DNA from: Comamonadaceae bacterium UBA2121
Lineage (GTDB): Bacteria; Pseudomonadota; Gammaproteobacteria; Burkholderiales; Burkholderiaceae_C
NCBI GenBank assembly: GCA_002331385.1
Contig: DCYB01000002.1
Span: 158,526-222,525, forward strand
Length of the DNA: 64,000 nucleotides
Reading direction: 5' to 3'
Shown piece by piece: positions 41,587 to 49,646 of this stretch. A program made the position numbers and the translations under genes. Each line of letters opens with the position of its first letter. Position 1 is the first letter of the stretch. Under the pieces are notes generated by a model, which made no database searches, was not told the origin of the DNA, and saw only the letters and a list, made by a program, of their open reading frames with translations.

Positions 41587-42741
41587 ATGGCGCACTCTTT
41601 TGACATCTGTATTCGCGGCGCGGGCATTGTCGGCCGCACTCTGGCTCTGCTGCTGGCGCGCGAGCGGCTTTCGGTCGCGTTGGTGGACTCGGCGGCGTCG
41701 CATGCGCCGTCTCATTCGGATGTGCGCGCCTATGCCATGAATGTGGCGTCGCGCGAGTTGCTGCAATCTGTGCGCAGTTGGCCCGATGCGACGCATGCCA
41801 CGCCGGTATTGCAAATGCAGGTGCATGGCGATCAGGGCGGCGCCGTGACGTTCGATGCGGGCAGTCAGCACGCGGACGCGATGGCATGGATCGTGGATGT
41901 GCCGGCGCTGGAAAAACAACTGGCGGACGCCACGCGCTTCCAACCCCTGGTCGAGGTGGTCAGCGAGCCCGTGCCCGCCGCACTCACCGTGGTATGCGAA
42001 GGCCGCGCCAGCAAGAGTCGCAGCGAGTTCGGCGTGGAGTTCGACGTCACGCCCTATGGTCAAACCGCCATTGCCACGCGCCTGCGCTGCGAGAAGCCAC
42101 ATTTGCAGATCGCGCGCCAGTGGTTTTCTAGGGATGGCAGCATCCTCGCGTTTTTGCCGCTGGAGGGGGAACAGGGGAACTCCGTGGCCGTTGTCTGGTC
42201 CATCCCTCACGATCAGGTGGCGACCTGGCTTGCAGCGGACGATGCGGCCTTTGTGCAAAAGCTCGAAGCCATCAGCGATTTCACTCTGGGCACGCTGGAG
42301 CTGTCCGCCCCGCGCGCATCGTGGCCACTGCAACAGGCGCTCGCGCGCCGTTGGTGCGGCGCCATGCCGGACGCAACGGAAGGTCGCGCACGCAATTGGG
42401 CACTGGCGGGCGATGCCGCTCACACGGTGCATCCGCTGGCGGGACAGGGCCTGAACATCGGACTGGGCGATGTGGCCGCGCTGGCGCGCATCCTGGGCGA
42501 ACGCCAGAGCTGGCGCAGCGTAGGCGATCTGCGTTTGCTGCGCCAATACGAGCGTGAACGCAAATCCGCGTTGTTGCCGCTGGGCACCACGATGGATGCG
42601 TTGCAGCAATTGTTCTCGCGTCAGGAATCCGCATTGCAAGCCCTGCGTAACTGGGGCATGCGAGGCTTCGAGATGAGCGGCCCGTTCAAGGAATGGGTGG
42701 CACGCCAGGCCATGGGATTGCAGCCACCAACCAAGCGTTGA
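41587..42741 (+). CDS. UbiH/Coq6-family FAD-dependent monooxygenase
   Basis: A 384-residue flavoprotein hydroxylase. The N-terminal dinucleotide motif is ICIRGAGIVGRTLALLLA, and the second FAD motif GDAAHTVHPLAGQGLNIGLGD is the family hallmark. Such enzymes hydroxylate the ring of ubiquinone precursors. UbiH, UbiF, UbiM and related paralogues cannot be told apart here by eye. It is divergent from the MOSC gene and followed by dsbC 116 bp downstream on the same strand. Confidence 0.9.
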   Translation: MAHSFDICIRGAGIVGRTLALLLARERLSVALVDSAASHAPSHSDVRAYAMNVASRELLQSVRSWPDATHATPVLQMQVHGDQGGAVTFDAGSQHADAMAWIVDVPALEKQLADATRFQPLVEVVSEPVPAALTVVCEGRASKSRSEFGVEFDVTPYGQTAIATRLRCEKPHLQIARQWFSRDGSILAFLPLEGEQGNSVAVVWSIPHDQVATWLAADDAAFVQKLEAISDFTLGTLELSAPRASWPLQQALARRWCGAMPDATEGRARNWALAGDAAHTVHPLAGQGLNIGLGDVAALARILGERQSWRSVGDLRLLRQYERERKSALLPLGTTMDALQQLFSRQESALQALRNWGMRGFEMSGPFKEWVARQAMGLQPPTKR

Positions 42742-42857
42742 GTGTGCGGCGAATTGCGCGCATCGCGTACATTGCCTGACATTCCGCAGGCCGCCACGGC
42801 GCGATTTCGCCGATCGTCGATGCTTTGATTTTTAACTTTGAGTGGATGAGAACCTCT

Positions 42858-43574
42858 ATGAAATTTGTCACTACCTTGCTGGCTAGCGCCGCTCTCGTCA
42901 TGAGCACTGGCGTGTTTGCACAAGAGGCTGCCATTCGCAAGGCGCTGGGCGAGCGCATCCCGCAACTGCAGAACATCGACGAAGTGGTGGCCACGCCCAT
43001 GAAGGGCCTGTATGAGGTGCGTATCGGCACCGACGTGTTCTACACCGACGCCTCCGGCAACTACCTCATCCAGGGTGAACTCATCGACACCAAGGGCCGC
43101 CGCAACCTGACGGAAGACCGCATCAACAAGCTCACCGCCATCGACTTCAACGCCCTGCCGTTCGCCGATGCATTCACCATAGTGCGTGGCAATGGCAAGC
43201 GCAAGATCGCCGTGTTCGAAGATCCGAACTGCGGCTACTGCAAGCGCTTTGAAAAAGACCTGCAGAACGTGAACGACGTGACGGTCTATCTGTTCCTCTA
43301 CCCCATCCTGAGCCCCGATTCGGCCGAAAAGAGCCGCAACATCTGGTGCGCCAAGGACCGCGTCAAGGAATGGGAAGACCACATGCTGCGCGACAAGGTC
43401 ACGCCATCCGCAAGCTGCGACACCGCCGCCATCCAGCGCAACCTGGCATTGGGGCGCAAGCACAAGATCACCGGCACGCCGACCATCATCTTCCAGGACG
43501 GCACGCGTGTGCCCGGCGCGATCAGTGCGCAGGATGTGGAAAAACGCCTCACGCAGGTCAACGCCGCCAAGTGA
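42858..43574 (+). CDS. dsbC: Periplasmic disulfide isomerase DsbC
   Basis: A 238-residue protein with a signal peptide (MKFVTTLLASAALVMSTGVFA). An N-terminal dimerisation domain (KGLYEVRIGTDVFYTDASGN) is followed by a thioredoxin domain with the redox pair C125-GY-C128 (FEDPNCGYCKRF) and the cis-proline in TGTPTIIFQDG. A second cysteine pair (IWCAKD and SASCDT) is present as in other DsbC proteins. It shuffles wrong disulfides in the periplasm. The ATG at 42858 gives a proper signal peptide. A terminator follows at 43620. Confidence 0.93.
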   Translation: MKFVTTLLASAALVMSTGVFAQEAAIRKALGERIPQLQNIDEVVATPMKGLYEVRIGTDVFYTDASGNYLIQGELIDTKGRRNLTEDRINKLTAIDFNALPFADAFTIVRGNGKRKIAVFEDPNCGYCKRFEKDLQNVNDVTVYLFLYPILSPDSAEKSRNIWCAKDRVKEWEDHMLRDKVTPSASCDTAAIQRNLALGRKHKITGTPTIIFQDGTRVPGAISAQDVEKRLTQVNAAK

Positions 43575-43619
43575 CGCCCACAAGCGCACTGCGCTTTTTC
43601 TCCCACTGATGCAAAAACC

Positions 43620-43650
43620 AAGGCCGGGCGCGCAAGCACCGGCCTTTTGC
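43620..43650 (+). terminator. Rho-independent terminator after dsbC
   Basis: AAGGCCGG (43620-43627) pairs with CCGGCCTT (43639-43646), followed by a T-rich tract. It lies 45 bp after the dsbC stop. Confidence 0.8.
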
Positions 43651-43777
43651 TTTGTGTTTTTGCCTTTGCTTTTGCTTTTGTTTCGTATCCGGCACGATTG
43701 CGCGCAACTTGATTGTGCGCATCGCCGCCGCATATAGTCAGGCACGATCCGTCGCCTGCAAGGACACCAAAGAACCC

Positions 43778-45559
43778 ATGACCACTGCCGCAACGCCTTC
43801 CGTCTTCTTTCGCGTCGAACCCACCGATCCGCACAGCCACTTGTTCCAGGTGACGATGGTCGTCGCCAAGCCTGCTGCCGAGCAGGAACTGGCGCTGCCG
43901 GTGTGGATTCCGGGCAGTTACCTGGTGCGCGAGTTTTCCAAGAATCTGCAGCAACTCACGGCCCAGCAAGACGGCAAGCCGGTTGCCTTGCAGCAGCTCG
44001 ACAAACACCGCTGGGTGGCGCGCTGCCGCCGAAACCAAGCGCTCACGCTCACCTACGAAGTGGCGGCCTACGACCATTCCGTGCGCACGGCGTGGCTGGA
44101 TGCGTCACGCGGCTTCTTCAACGGCACCAGCGTGTGCTTGCGCGCCGTGGGCTTAGAGAACAAACCCCACGGCATCGAGATCGCGCCACCCCCGCGCATC
44201 AAGGGCTGGCAGGCGGCAACTTCGCTCACGCCGGTCCAGGTCAATCGCGCAGGCTTCGGCACCTATCTCGCGGCCAACTACGACGAATTAGTGGACAGCC
44301 CCGTTGAAATGGGCAAGTTCTGGAGCGCCCACTTCACCGCCTGCGGTGTGCCGCATCGCATCGTTGTGGCAGGCGCGGCCGCCTCGTTCGACGGCGAGCG
44401 GCTGGTGGCGGATACGCGCCGCATCTGCGAGGCCGAGATCCGCTTCTGGCATGGCAAGGGCATGCCTGCGCACTCCCACTATCTGTTCATGCTGAACGTG
44501 GTGGACGATGGCTATGGCGGGCTGGAGCACAGGAACAGCACGGCGCTCATCTGCGGTCGGCGCGATCTGCCGCGCGTGGGCGAAAAGCAGGCCCCCGAGG
44601 GCTACAACACCCTGCTCGGCTTGATCAGCCACGAGTATTTCCATACATGGAACGTCAAGCGCATGCGCCCTGCGGAGTTTGCGCGCTACGACTATGACCA
44701 GGAAAACTACACCGAACTGCTGTGGTTCTTCGAAGGCTTCACCAGCTACTACGACGACCTGCTGCTGCGCCGCGCCGGACTGATCGACCACGCGACCTAT
44801 CTGCGCCTGCTCACCAAAACCATCAACCAGGTGCAACAGACGCCGGGCCGCCAGGTGCAGTCGGTGGCAGAGGCGAGCTTCGACGCGTGGGTGAAGTATT
44901 ACCGCCAGGACGAAAACACCCCCAACGCCACGGTGAGCTACTACACCAAGGGCTCGCTGGTGGCGCTGTGCCTCGATCTCGCGCTGCGCCAACAGGGCCG
45001 CAGCACGCTGGACGATGTGATGCGTGCGCTGTGGCAACGCACCAAGGGCGGCCCGATGTCGCAGGACGACGTGCTGCAGGTATTGCACAAACTCACGGGC
45101 AAGGATTGGTCCGCGGACATCCACCAATGGGTGCATGGCCGCGACGAGCTGCCGCTGAAGGAGTTGCTCGCCACGCAGGGCATTGAATGGCAGGCGGACG
45201 AGCCAGCCCCCGCGCAGCGTCTGGGGCTGCGCGTGCAGGAAGCCAACGCTGGCGTGACGGTGAAGGTCGTGCTGCGCGGCGGACTGGCCGAGCAAGCCGG
45301 TTTCATGGCGGGCGACGAGTGGGTCGGCATCGAACTCGCAGACGGCGAAGCCTGGCGCATCAGCAAGCTGGACGATCTGGCGCTCTATGCGGGCGAGGCC
45401 AAGCGCGTCACGGCCATCGTTGCGCGAGACCGGCGCCTGCTGCGCCTGCCGCTCACACTGCCGCGCGCGGGAGCGGGCGCAGACCGTGCCGACACCGTGC
45501 GCCTGAGTGTGGGCAATGCCGATCTCGCCATGCACTGGCTGCGCACAGAAGCGGCCTGA
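43778..45559 (+). CDS. M61-family metallopeptidase (glycyl-aminopeptidase-like) with PDZ domain
   Basis: A 593-residue zinc peptidase. The N-terminal beta-rich domain (VWIPGSYLVREFSKNLQQL) is diagnostic for M61. The zinc site is H285-E286-x2-H289 (ISHEYFHTWNVKRMRP), with E319 in WFFEGFTSYYDDL as the third ligand. The C-terminal PDZ-like domain contains VVLRGGLAEQAGFMAGDEW. The family removes N-terminal glycine or alanine or trims peptides. There is no signal peptide at the chosen ATG 43778, so it is probably cytoplasmic. Confidence 0.92.
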   Translation: MTTAATPSVFFRVEPTDPHSHLFQVTMVVAKPAAEQELALPVWIPGSYLVREFSKNLQQLTAQQDGKPVALQQLDKHRWVARCRRNQALTLTYEVAAYDHSVRTAWLDASRGFFNGTSVCLRAVGLENKPHGIEIAPPPRIKGWQAATSLTPVQVNRAGFGTYLAANYDELVDSPVEMGKFWSAHFTACGVPHRIVVAGAAASFDGERLVADTRRICEAEIRFWHGKGMPAHSHYLFMLNVVDDGYGGLEHRNSTALICGRRDLPRVGEKQAPEGYNTLLGLISHEYFHTWNVKRMRPAEFARYDYDQENYTELLWFFEGFTSYYDDLLLRRAGLIDHATYLRLLTKTINQVQQTPGRQVQSVAEASFDAWVKYYRQDENTPNATVSYYTKGSLVALCLDLALRQQGRSTLDDVMRALWQRTKGGPMSQDDVLQVLHKLTGKDWSADIHQWVHGRDELPLKELLATQGIEWQADEPAPAQRLGLRVQEANAGVTVKVVLRGGLAEQAGFMAGDEWVGIELADGEAWRISKLDDLALYAGEAKRVTAIVARDRRLLRLPLTLPRAGAGADRADTVRLSVGNADLAMHWLRTEAA

Positions 45560-45700
45560 GTGCGCCACCGCAGGCCACAGGGGCGGACAACGAGGTCGCA
45601 CATCCTGCCGTTTGTCGCCGTCGCGTCAACGCAGGAGGAGTCCGCTTGGGTATAGTCATTCTTTCCTTGCACCACCGACAAGACTTTTTTGGAGATAGCC

Positions 45701-46480
45701 GTGGCCTACGAAATGATTGAAGTGCGCACCGAAGCCGACAAGGTTGGCGTCATCACCCTGAATCGCCCCAAGGCACTGAATGCGCTGAACGATCAGCTCA
45801 TGAACGAGCTGGGCGAGGCACTTCGCGCCTTTGATGCGGACGAGAAAATCGGCTGCATCATCCTCACGGGCAGCGAAAAAGCCTTTGCCGCGGGTGCCGA
45901 CATCGGTGCCATGGCCAAGTACAGCTTTGCCGATGCGTACAAGGGCGATTACATCACGCGCAACTGGGAGCAGATCCGCAACATCCGCAAGCCCGTGATC
46001 GCCGCGGTGGCTGGCTACGCACTGGGTGGCGGCTGTGAACTGGCGATGATGTGCGACTTCATCATCGCGGCTGACAACGCGAAGTTCGGCCAGCCCGAAA
46101 TCAAGCTGGGCGTGATCCCCGGTGCCGGCGGCACACAGCGTCTGCCGCGCGCCGTGGGCAAGTCCAAGGCCATGGACATGGCACTCACCGCACGCATGAT
46201 GGACGCCGCCGAAGCCGAGCGCTCCGGTCTGGTCAGCCGCGTGGTGCCGCTCGACAAGATGATGGAAGAAGCGCTGGGCGCGGCCATCATCATCTCCGGC
46301 TTCTCGCAGATTGCCGTCATGGCGGCCAAGGAAACCGTGAATCGCGCGTTTGAAAGCAGCCTGTCCGATGGCCTGATGTTCGAGCGCCGCCTGTTCCACG
46401 CGCTGTTTGCGACGGAAGACCAGAAGGAAGGCATGGACGCCTTTGTCAACAAGCGCCCGGCCGCGTTCAAGAATCTCTGA
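45701..46480 (+). CDS. Enoyl-CoA hydratase
   Basis: A 259-residue crotonase-family enzyme for beta-oxidation. The oxyanion strands (AFAAGADIGAMA, GYALGGGCELAMMCD), the catalytic glutamates in CELAMM and PEIKLGVIPGAGGTQRL, and the C-terminal helix are present. The start is GTG 45701, preceded by GGAG six bases upstream. The nearby TTG at 45689 lies before that ribosome site and is not used. It lies just upstream of the tRNA-Met pair. The name FadB1x/PaaF type cannot be settled by sequence alone. Confidence 0.94.
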   Translation: MAYEMIEVRTEADKVGVITLNRPKALNALNDQLMNELGEALRAFDADEKIGCIILTGSEKAFAAGADIGAMAKYSFADAYKGDYITRNWEQIRNIRKPVIAAVAGYALGGGCELAMMCDFIIAADNAKFGQPEIKLGVIPGAGGTQRLPRAVGKSKAMDMALTARMMDAAEAERSGLVSRVVPLDKMMEEALGAAIIISGFSQIAVMAAKETVNRAFESSLSDGLMFERRLFHALFATEDQKEGMDAFVNKRPAAFKNL

Positions 46481-46600
46481 TCTACGGGGTCCATGGCCGA
46501 AGTCTGCCGGCTTCGGCTGGCGCAGCGTCCGCGCAACGCAGACAGCGCGTGCTGCGACCGGTCTTTCACGAGGTGAAAAATCCCCTGACTTCGGGCGAAT

Positions 46601-46630
46601 TTTCCTCCCGGTCAAATCCTGAGATATAAT
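46601..46630 (+). promoter_or_regulatory. Putative promoter of the tRNA-Met pair
   Basis: A perfect TATAAT (46625-46630) lies 11 bp before the first tRNA. A weak -35 candidate, TTCCTC, lies 17 bp upstream. A short transcript leader would result, as is typical for tRNA promoters. Confidence 0.6.
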
Positions 46631-46640
46631 TTTCGTCTTT

Positions 46641-46717
46641 GGTCGTATAGCTCAGTTGGTTAGAGCGCAGCATTCATAATGCTGATGTCGAAGGTTCAAG
46701 TCCCTCTACGACCACCA
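46641..46717 (+). tRNA. tRNA-Met (CAT), first copy
   Basis: A 77-nt cloverleaf. The acceptor stem GGTCGTA pairs with TACGACC, the D-arm is GCTC...GAGC, the anticodon stem CAGCA/TGCTG encloses TTCATAA with anticodon CAT at 46675-46677, the T-arm contains GTTCAAG, and CCA is encoded. Elongator Met is most likely; an Ile2 tRNA with modified CAT cannot be fully excluded from sequence. Confidence 0.93.
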
Positions 46718-46724
46718 GAATTAC

Positions 46725-46756
46725 AGCCCGCAGGATCTCTGGTTCTGCGGGCTTTG
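46725..46756 (+). terminator. Hairpin between the two tRNA genes
   Basis: AGCCCGCAG (46725-46733) pairs with CTGCGGGCT (46745-46753), followed by TTTG. It may terminate part of the transcription after the first tRNA or serve as a processing signal between the two. Confidence 0.55.
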
Positions 46757-46762
46757 TAATCC

Positions 46763-46839
46763 GGTCGTATAGCTCAGTTGGTTAGAGCGCAGCATTCATA
46801 ATGCTGATGTCGAAGGTTCAAGTCCCTCTACGACCACCA
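46763..46839 (+). tRNA. tRNA-Met (CAT), second copy
   Basis: Identical in all 77 bases to the copy at 46641, including CCA. The two copies start 122 bp apart. Confidence 0.93.
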
Positions 46840-46843
46840 ATTG

Positions 46844-46871
46844 AAAAAGCCACGCAATGCGTGGCTTTTTT
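46844..46871 (+). terminator. Terminator after the tRNA-Met pair
   Basis: AGCCACGC, a 3-base loop AAT, then GCGTGGCT followed by six T residues. A leading A-run would also let it work for the GMC oxidoreductase gene converging from the right. Confidence 0.85.
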
Positions 46872-46920
46872 CGTTGGGCGCCCGAACGGCACCGCGAGCG
46901 TGCGGCTCAGGGGAACGCCC

Positions 46921-48540
46921 TCATCCGCCGCGCTGGATGATGTTGTGGATGTTGCGCTCCGCCAAGGCGGCAATCGTCAGCGCCGGGTTCACCGCGCCCG
47001 TGCTGCCCGGAATGGCCGCACCATCCATCACATACAGGCCCGGATGGCCCTTCACGCGTCCGTATGCATCTGTCACCTTGCCGATGACCGCGCCGCCGAG
47101 CGGGTGCGCGGTCCAGTTGCGGCCATTGACGTCCTGCACGAACGGACGCGCGCCCGGAACGGTGTTGGACGCCGTGCAGATCCGGTTGCTGACCACCCGG
47201 GTCGCGGCGACGACGTCGTCATTACCACCCGCGGCCCACTGCAGATTGACCTTGTCCGTGTAGGGATCGTAGGTGAACTGGCCACGATTGGTCTGGTCGA
47301 ACGCCATGCCGAGCGAGCCGATGATCCCCAGATCCACCGGCACGCCGGGCACATACCAGTTTTCCAGCGTGACGGGCAGCGCGCCGCGCGGGTCGTGGAT
47401 GCGCGAAGCGCAAGGCGACGCCTGCACCAGTCCCCTCGGCATGCCGAAGCTGCGCACCACGATGGTGTCACCATTGGTGCCCCAGCCGCGCCCGGTTTCT
47501 GCATTGAGATTGCGCAGCGTGCCCTGCGCCTGTGCGCGCACCAGCAGCTCGGACGTGCCGATGGAGCCCGCCGCCAGGAACAGGCGGTCGCACGTCAGCA
47601 CATAACGCTCCAGTTGTCGCCCATGCGGACTGCGCTTGATCACGTCCACCGTGTAGCGGCTGCCGTCCCAGCCGATGCCCTGCACCTCCTGCCCCGGATA
47701 CACCTTGGCGCGTCCGGTCGCCTCGGCCATCTTCAGGTAGTTCTGGTTCAGGTCGTACTTCACTCCGTTGCTGTTGCCGTGGTTGCTCATGCCCACCGTG
47801 GCGGAGCGCTGCACGCGGCCCGACAACTCGGCTTGCACGAGGTCCCAGTTCCACTGCGAGTCGACGGGATAGCTGGTGTATCCCGCCTTCGCCACCTGCT
47901 CGTCCCACAGGCGCGAATGGCCGAAGGGCCTGCTGTTGTAAATGCTGCTGGGCATCGGCGCGAGCTTCAGCATCTTGCGCACCAAGGGGTAGTAGGTGTT
48001 GTTCATCTCGTCGAAATTCACCGTGCCCTGGAAAATCGCGTCGAAATAGTGCCGCTCGGGCTGGATCATCACGCCCGTGAAAATGACCGACCCACCACCC
48101 ACCGCCGCGCCGCGCCAGACGGTCATGTTGGTGTAATCGGTCGCATCCATCACGCCGCCAAAGCTGTCGAAGCGGCAGGTAACGCCCGCGATCATGTCTG
48201 CGCTCTTGCGATGCCAGAACGCCCGGCCATCCGGCAACGTGTCGTTGGAGAAAATCAGGCGTCTGGCGTGCATGGGCCACTTGGAACCGCGCTCCAGCAC
48301 CGTGACCTGCTGGCCTGCTTGCGCCAGACGCAATGCAGAGATTGCGCCGCCAAAACCGGAGCCGATGACGAGGCAGGGCGTATATGTTGGGGGTCGCGCA
48401 ATGGCGCGGAATATTTCCGGCACCAGCATCTTGTATTTCAGCAATTTCAGCGCCGGCGTGAATGCCTGCGCCGGCATGGATGGCAAACCAGCCAATCCGG
48501 ACGCGCCAATAGCGGCCAGTACTTGACGACGTGTAGTCAT
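46921..48540 (-). CDS. Exported GMC-family oxidoreductase (cholesterol-oxidase-like)
   Basis: A 539-residue flavoprotein. The N-terminal MTTRRQVLAAIGASGLAG looks like a twin-arginine signal, so the enzyme is probably exported folded. The FAD-binding motif is CLVIGSGFGGAISALRLAQAG, followed by VLERGSKWP and AAVGGGSVIFTG. The C-terminus has HPLGGAVIGKVTDAYGRV and GSTGAVNPALTIAALAERN, typical of the cholesterol-oxidase branch of GMC enzymes. The substrate is not known. The start ATG at 48540 has a GAGGG ribosome site. It ends 81 bp after the second tRNA. Confidence 0.9.
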   Translation of the reverse strand: MTTRRQVLAAIGASGLAGLPSMPAQAFTPALKLLKYKMLVPEIFRAIARPPTYTPCLVIGSGFGGAISALRLAQAGQQVTVLERGSKWPMHARRLIFSNDTLPDGRAFWHRKSADMIAGVTCRFDSFGGVMDATDYTNMTVWRGAAVGGGSVIFTGVMIQPERHYFDAIFQGTVNFDEMNNTYYPLVRKMLKLAPMPSSIYNSRPFGHSRLWDEQVAKAGYTSYPVDSQWNWDLVQAELSGRVQRSATVGMSNHGNSNGVKYDLNQNYLKMAEATGRAKVYPGQEVQGIGWDGSRYTVDVIKRSPHGRQLERYVLTCDRLFLAAGSIGTSELLVRAQAQGTLRNLNAETGRGWGTNGDTIVVRSFGMPRGLVQASPCASRIHDPRGALPVTLENWYVPGVPVDLGIIGSLGMAFDQTNRGQFTYDPYTDKVNLQWAAGGNDDVVAATRVVSNRICTASNTVPGARPFVQDVNGRNWTAHPLGGAVIGKVTDAYGRVKGHPGLYVMDGAAIPGSTGAVNPALTIAALAERNIHNIIQRGG

Positions 48541-49026
48541 GTTGTGTTTTCCCTCGTATATCGATTTATTGATGTGCTGCACTCCCTTTTTTCAGGGGAT
48601 TTCAAAACACGTACAGATCGCTGGGCGAGCTGCTCAATACCGAGGGACTACAAACTGCATATGCGCCACGATAGCTTCGTTTCAGTCGCGTGCCCTGAAC
48701 CCCATTGAGCGCCCGGCCCCGAGTTCAGCGAAGCTTCGACCTGAAACGTACCCCGATTTCCCGCAGAAAAACGGTGCTGGCACGCGTACAGCATAGAGAG
48801 CAAATTTGTAACTTTAGTAACACCAACAGCGTATTAGCCACATATCGAATCACATGCAAATTCGTTACGACACTGACATAAGAATGACGGCAAATATGGC
48901 ATCGGGAGTGGACACATGCGTGCGCTATTGATCTTTGAATAATCGAGCTTCGTGGGTCGGGCATGACACCGGACCAGGCGCCTCAATGAATGCCAGCTAA
49001 AATTACGGCTTTTCCCCAGCCTCTGG
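48541..49026. other. Intergenic region between the GMC oxidoreductase and a small exported protein
   Basis: No gene is supported across these 486 bp; the open frames lack ribosome sites and motifs. It contains a perfect palindrome CGAAGCTTCG (48729-48738) set between TTCAG and CTGAA, which may be a protein-binding site, and AT-richer sequence at 48800-48950 that probably holds divergent promoters. Confidence 0.55.
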
Positions 49027-49455
49027 ATGAACACCATGAACCGCTGTACAACACCCGGAGATCGCACTGCGCGAGACTCTGGCCGCCTTTTCACCGCCGC
49101 GCTGGCGGGCTCCCTTGCCGTCGCCACGTTTGCGCTGCTGTCCGCCGCGCCCGCCGTCGCGCAAGATCAACCGCTGGGGTTCGCCTCTGGCCGCACGTTT
49201 CCTGGCACGTCCAAGCACGGCACTTTGACGGTGCGCAGCAACGTGGAGGCCTCGGTGGATGGCAAGACCTATCGTCTGGCACCCGGACTGCGCATCTTCA
49301 ATCCGCAAAACCAACTGGTGTTCGCGCACTCCGTGATCGGACAGGAACTGCCCGTGCGCTACGTGATCGAAGCCAGCACCGGCATGCTGCACACCGTCTG
49401 GCTGCTCACGCCTGACGAGTTGAAGCGGGAGCCGAAAAAAGGCTGGTTCCGTTAA
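49027..49455 (+). CDS. Small exported protein of unknown function
   Basis: A 142-residue protein with a signal peptide (hydrophobic core LFTAALAGSLAVATFALL, cleavage likely after APAVAQ). The mature part of about 95 residues is beta-rich and contains VDGKTYRLAPGLRIFNPQNQ and ELPVRYVIEASTGMLHTVWLL, ending KKGWFR. I recall similar short exported proteins upstream of miaB in related bacteria but no function. The start may be 49027 or 49036. It stands alone. Confidence 0.72.
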   Translation: MNTMNRCTTPGDRTARDSGRLFTAALAGSLAVATFALLSAAPAVAQDQPLGFASGRTFPGTSKHGTLTVRSNVEASVDGKTYRLAPGLRIFNPQNQLVFAHSVIGQELPVRYVIEASTGMLHTVWLLTPDELKREPKKGWFR

Positions 49456-49526
49456 GCACCACCGCGCGCTGAGCCGGCCAGATGCATTGAGCGCCAACGC
49501 ATAAGGCGGCACGTCTTCGGCGCTCA

Positions 49527-49559
49527 CGATTGCAATTGCGAGTGCGATTGCAATTGCGA
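49527..49559. repeat. Pair of CGATTGCAATTGCGA repeats
   Basis: A 15-bp sequence is present twice (49527-49541 and 49545-49559), 18 bp apart. Each copy is close to a palindrome around CAATTG. It lies between the small exported protein and miaB, with no T-run, and could be a regulatory site or simple-sequence expansion. Confidence 0.6.
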
Positions 49560-49646
49560 TTACGCAAAACAACAACGACCTTTCATGCCGCGCAGGCTGC
49601 ACCCGCGCGCGGCTCCATTGCCCCAGATTGAATTGGAATGACTGCC

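Noticed and set aside
43651..43690. T-rich tract with TTTTGC repeats after the dsbC terminator
   Set aside because: Simple low-complexity sequence next to the terminator; no support for an additional function.
46801..48708. Long plus-strand frame beginning in the second tRNA and crossing the GMC gene
   Set aside because: Starts inside a tRNA, is antisense to a GMC oxidoreductase and has no recognisable domain.
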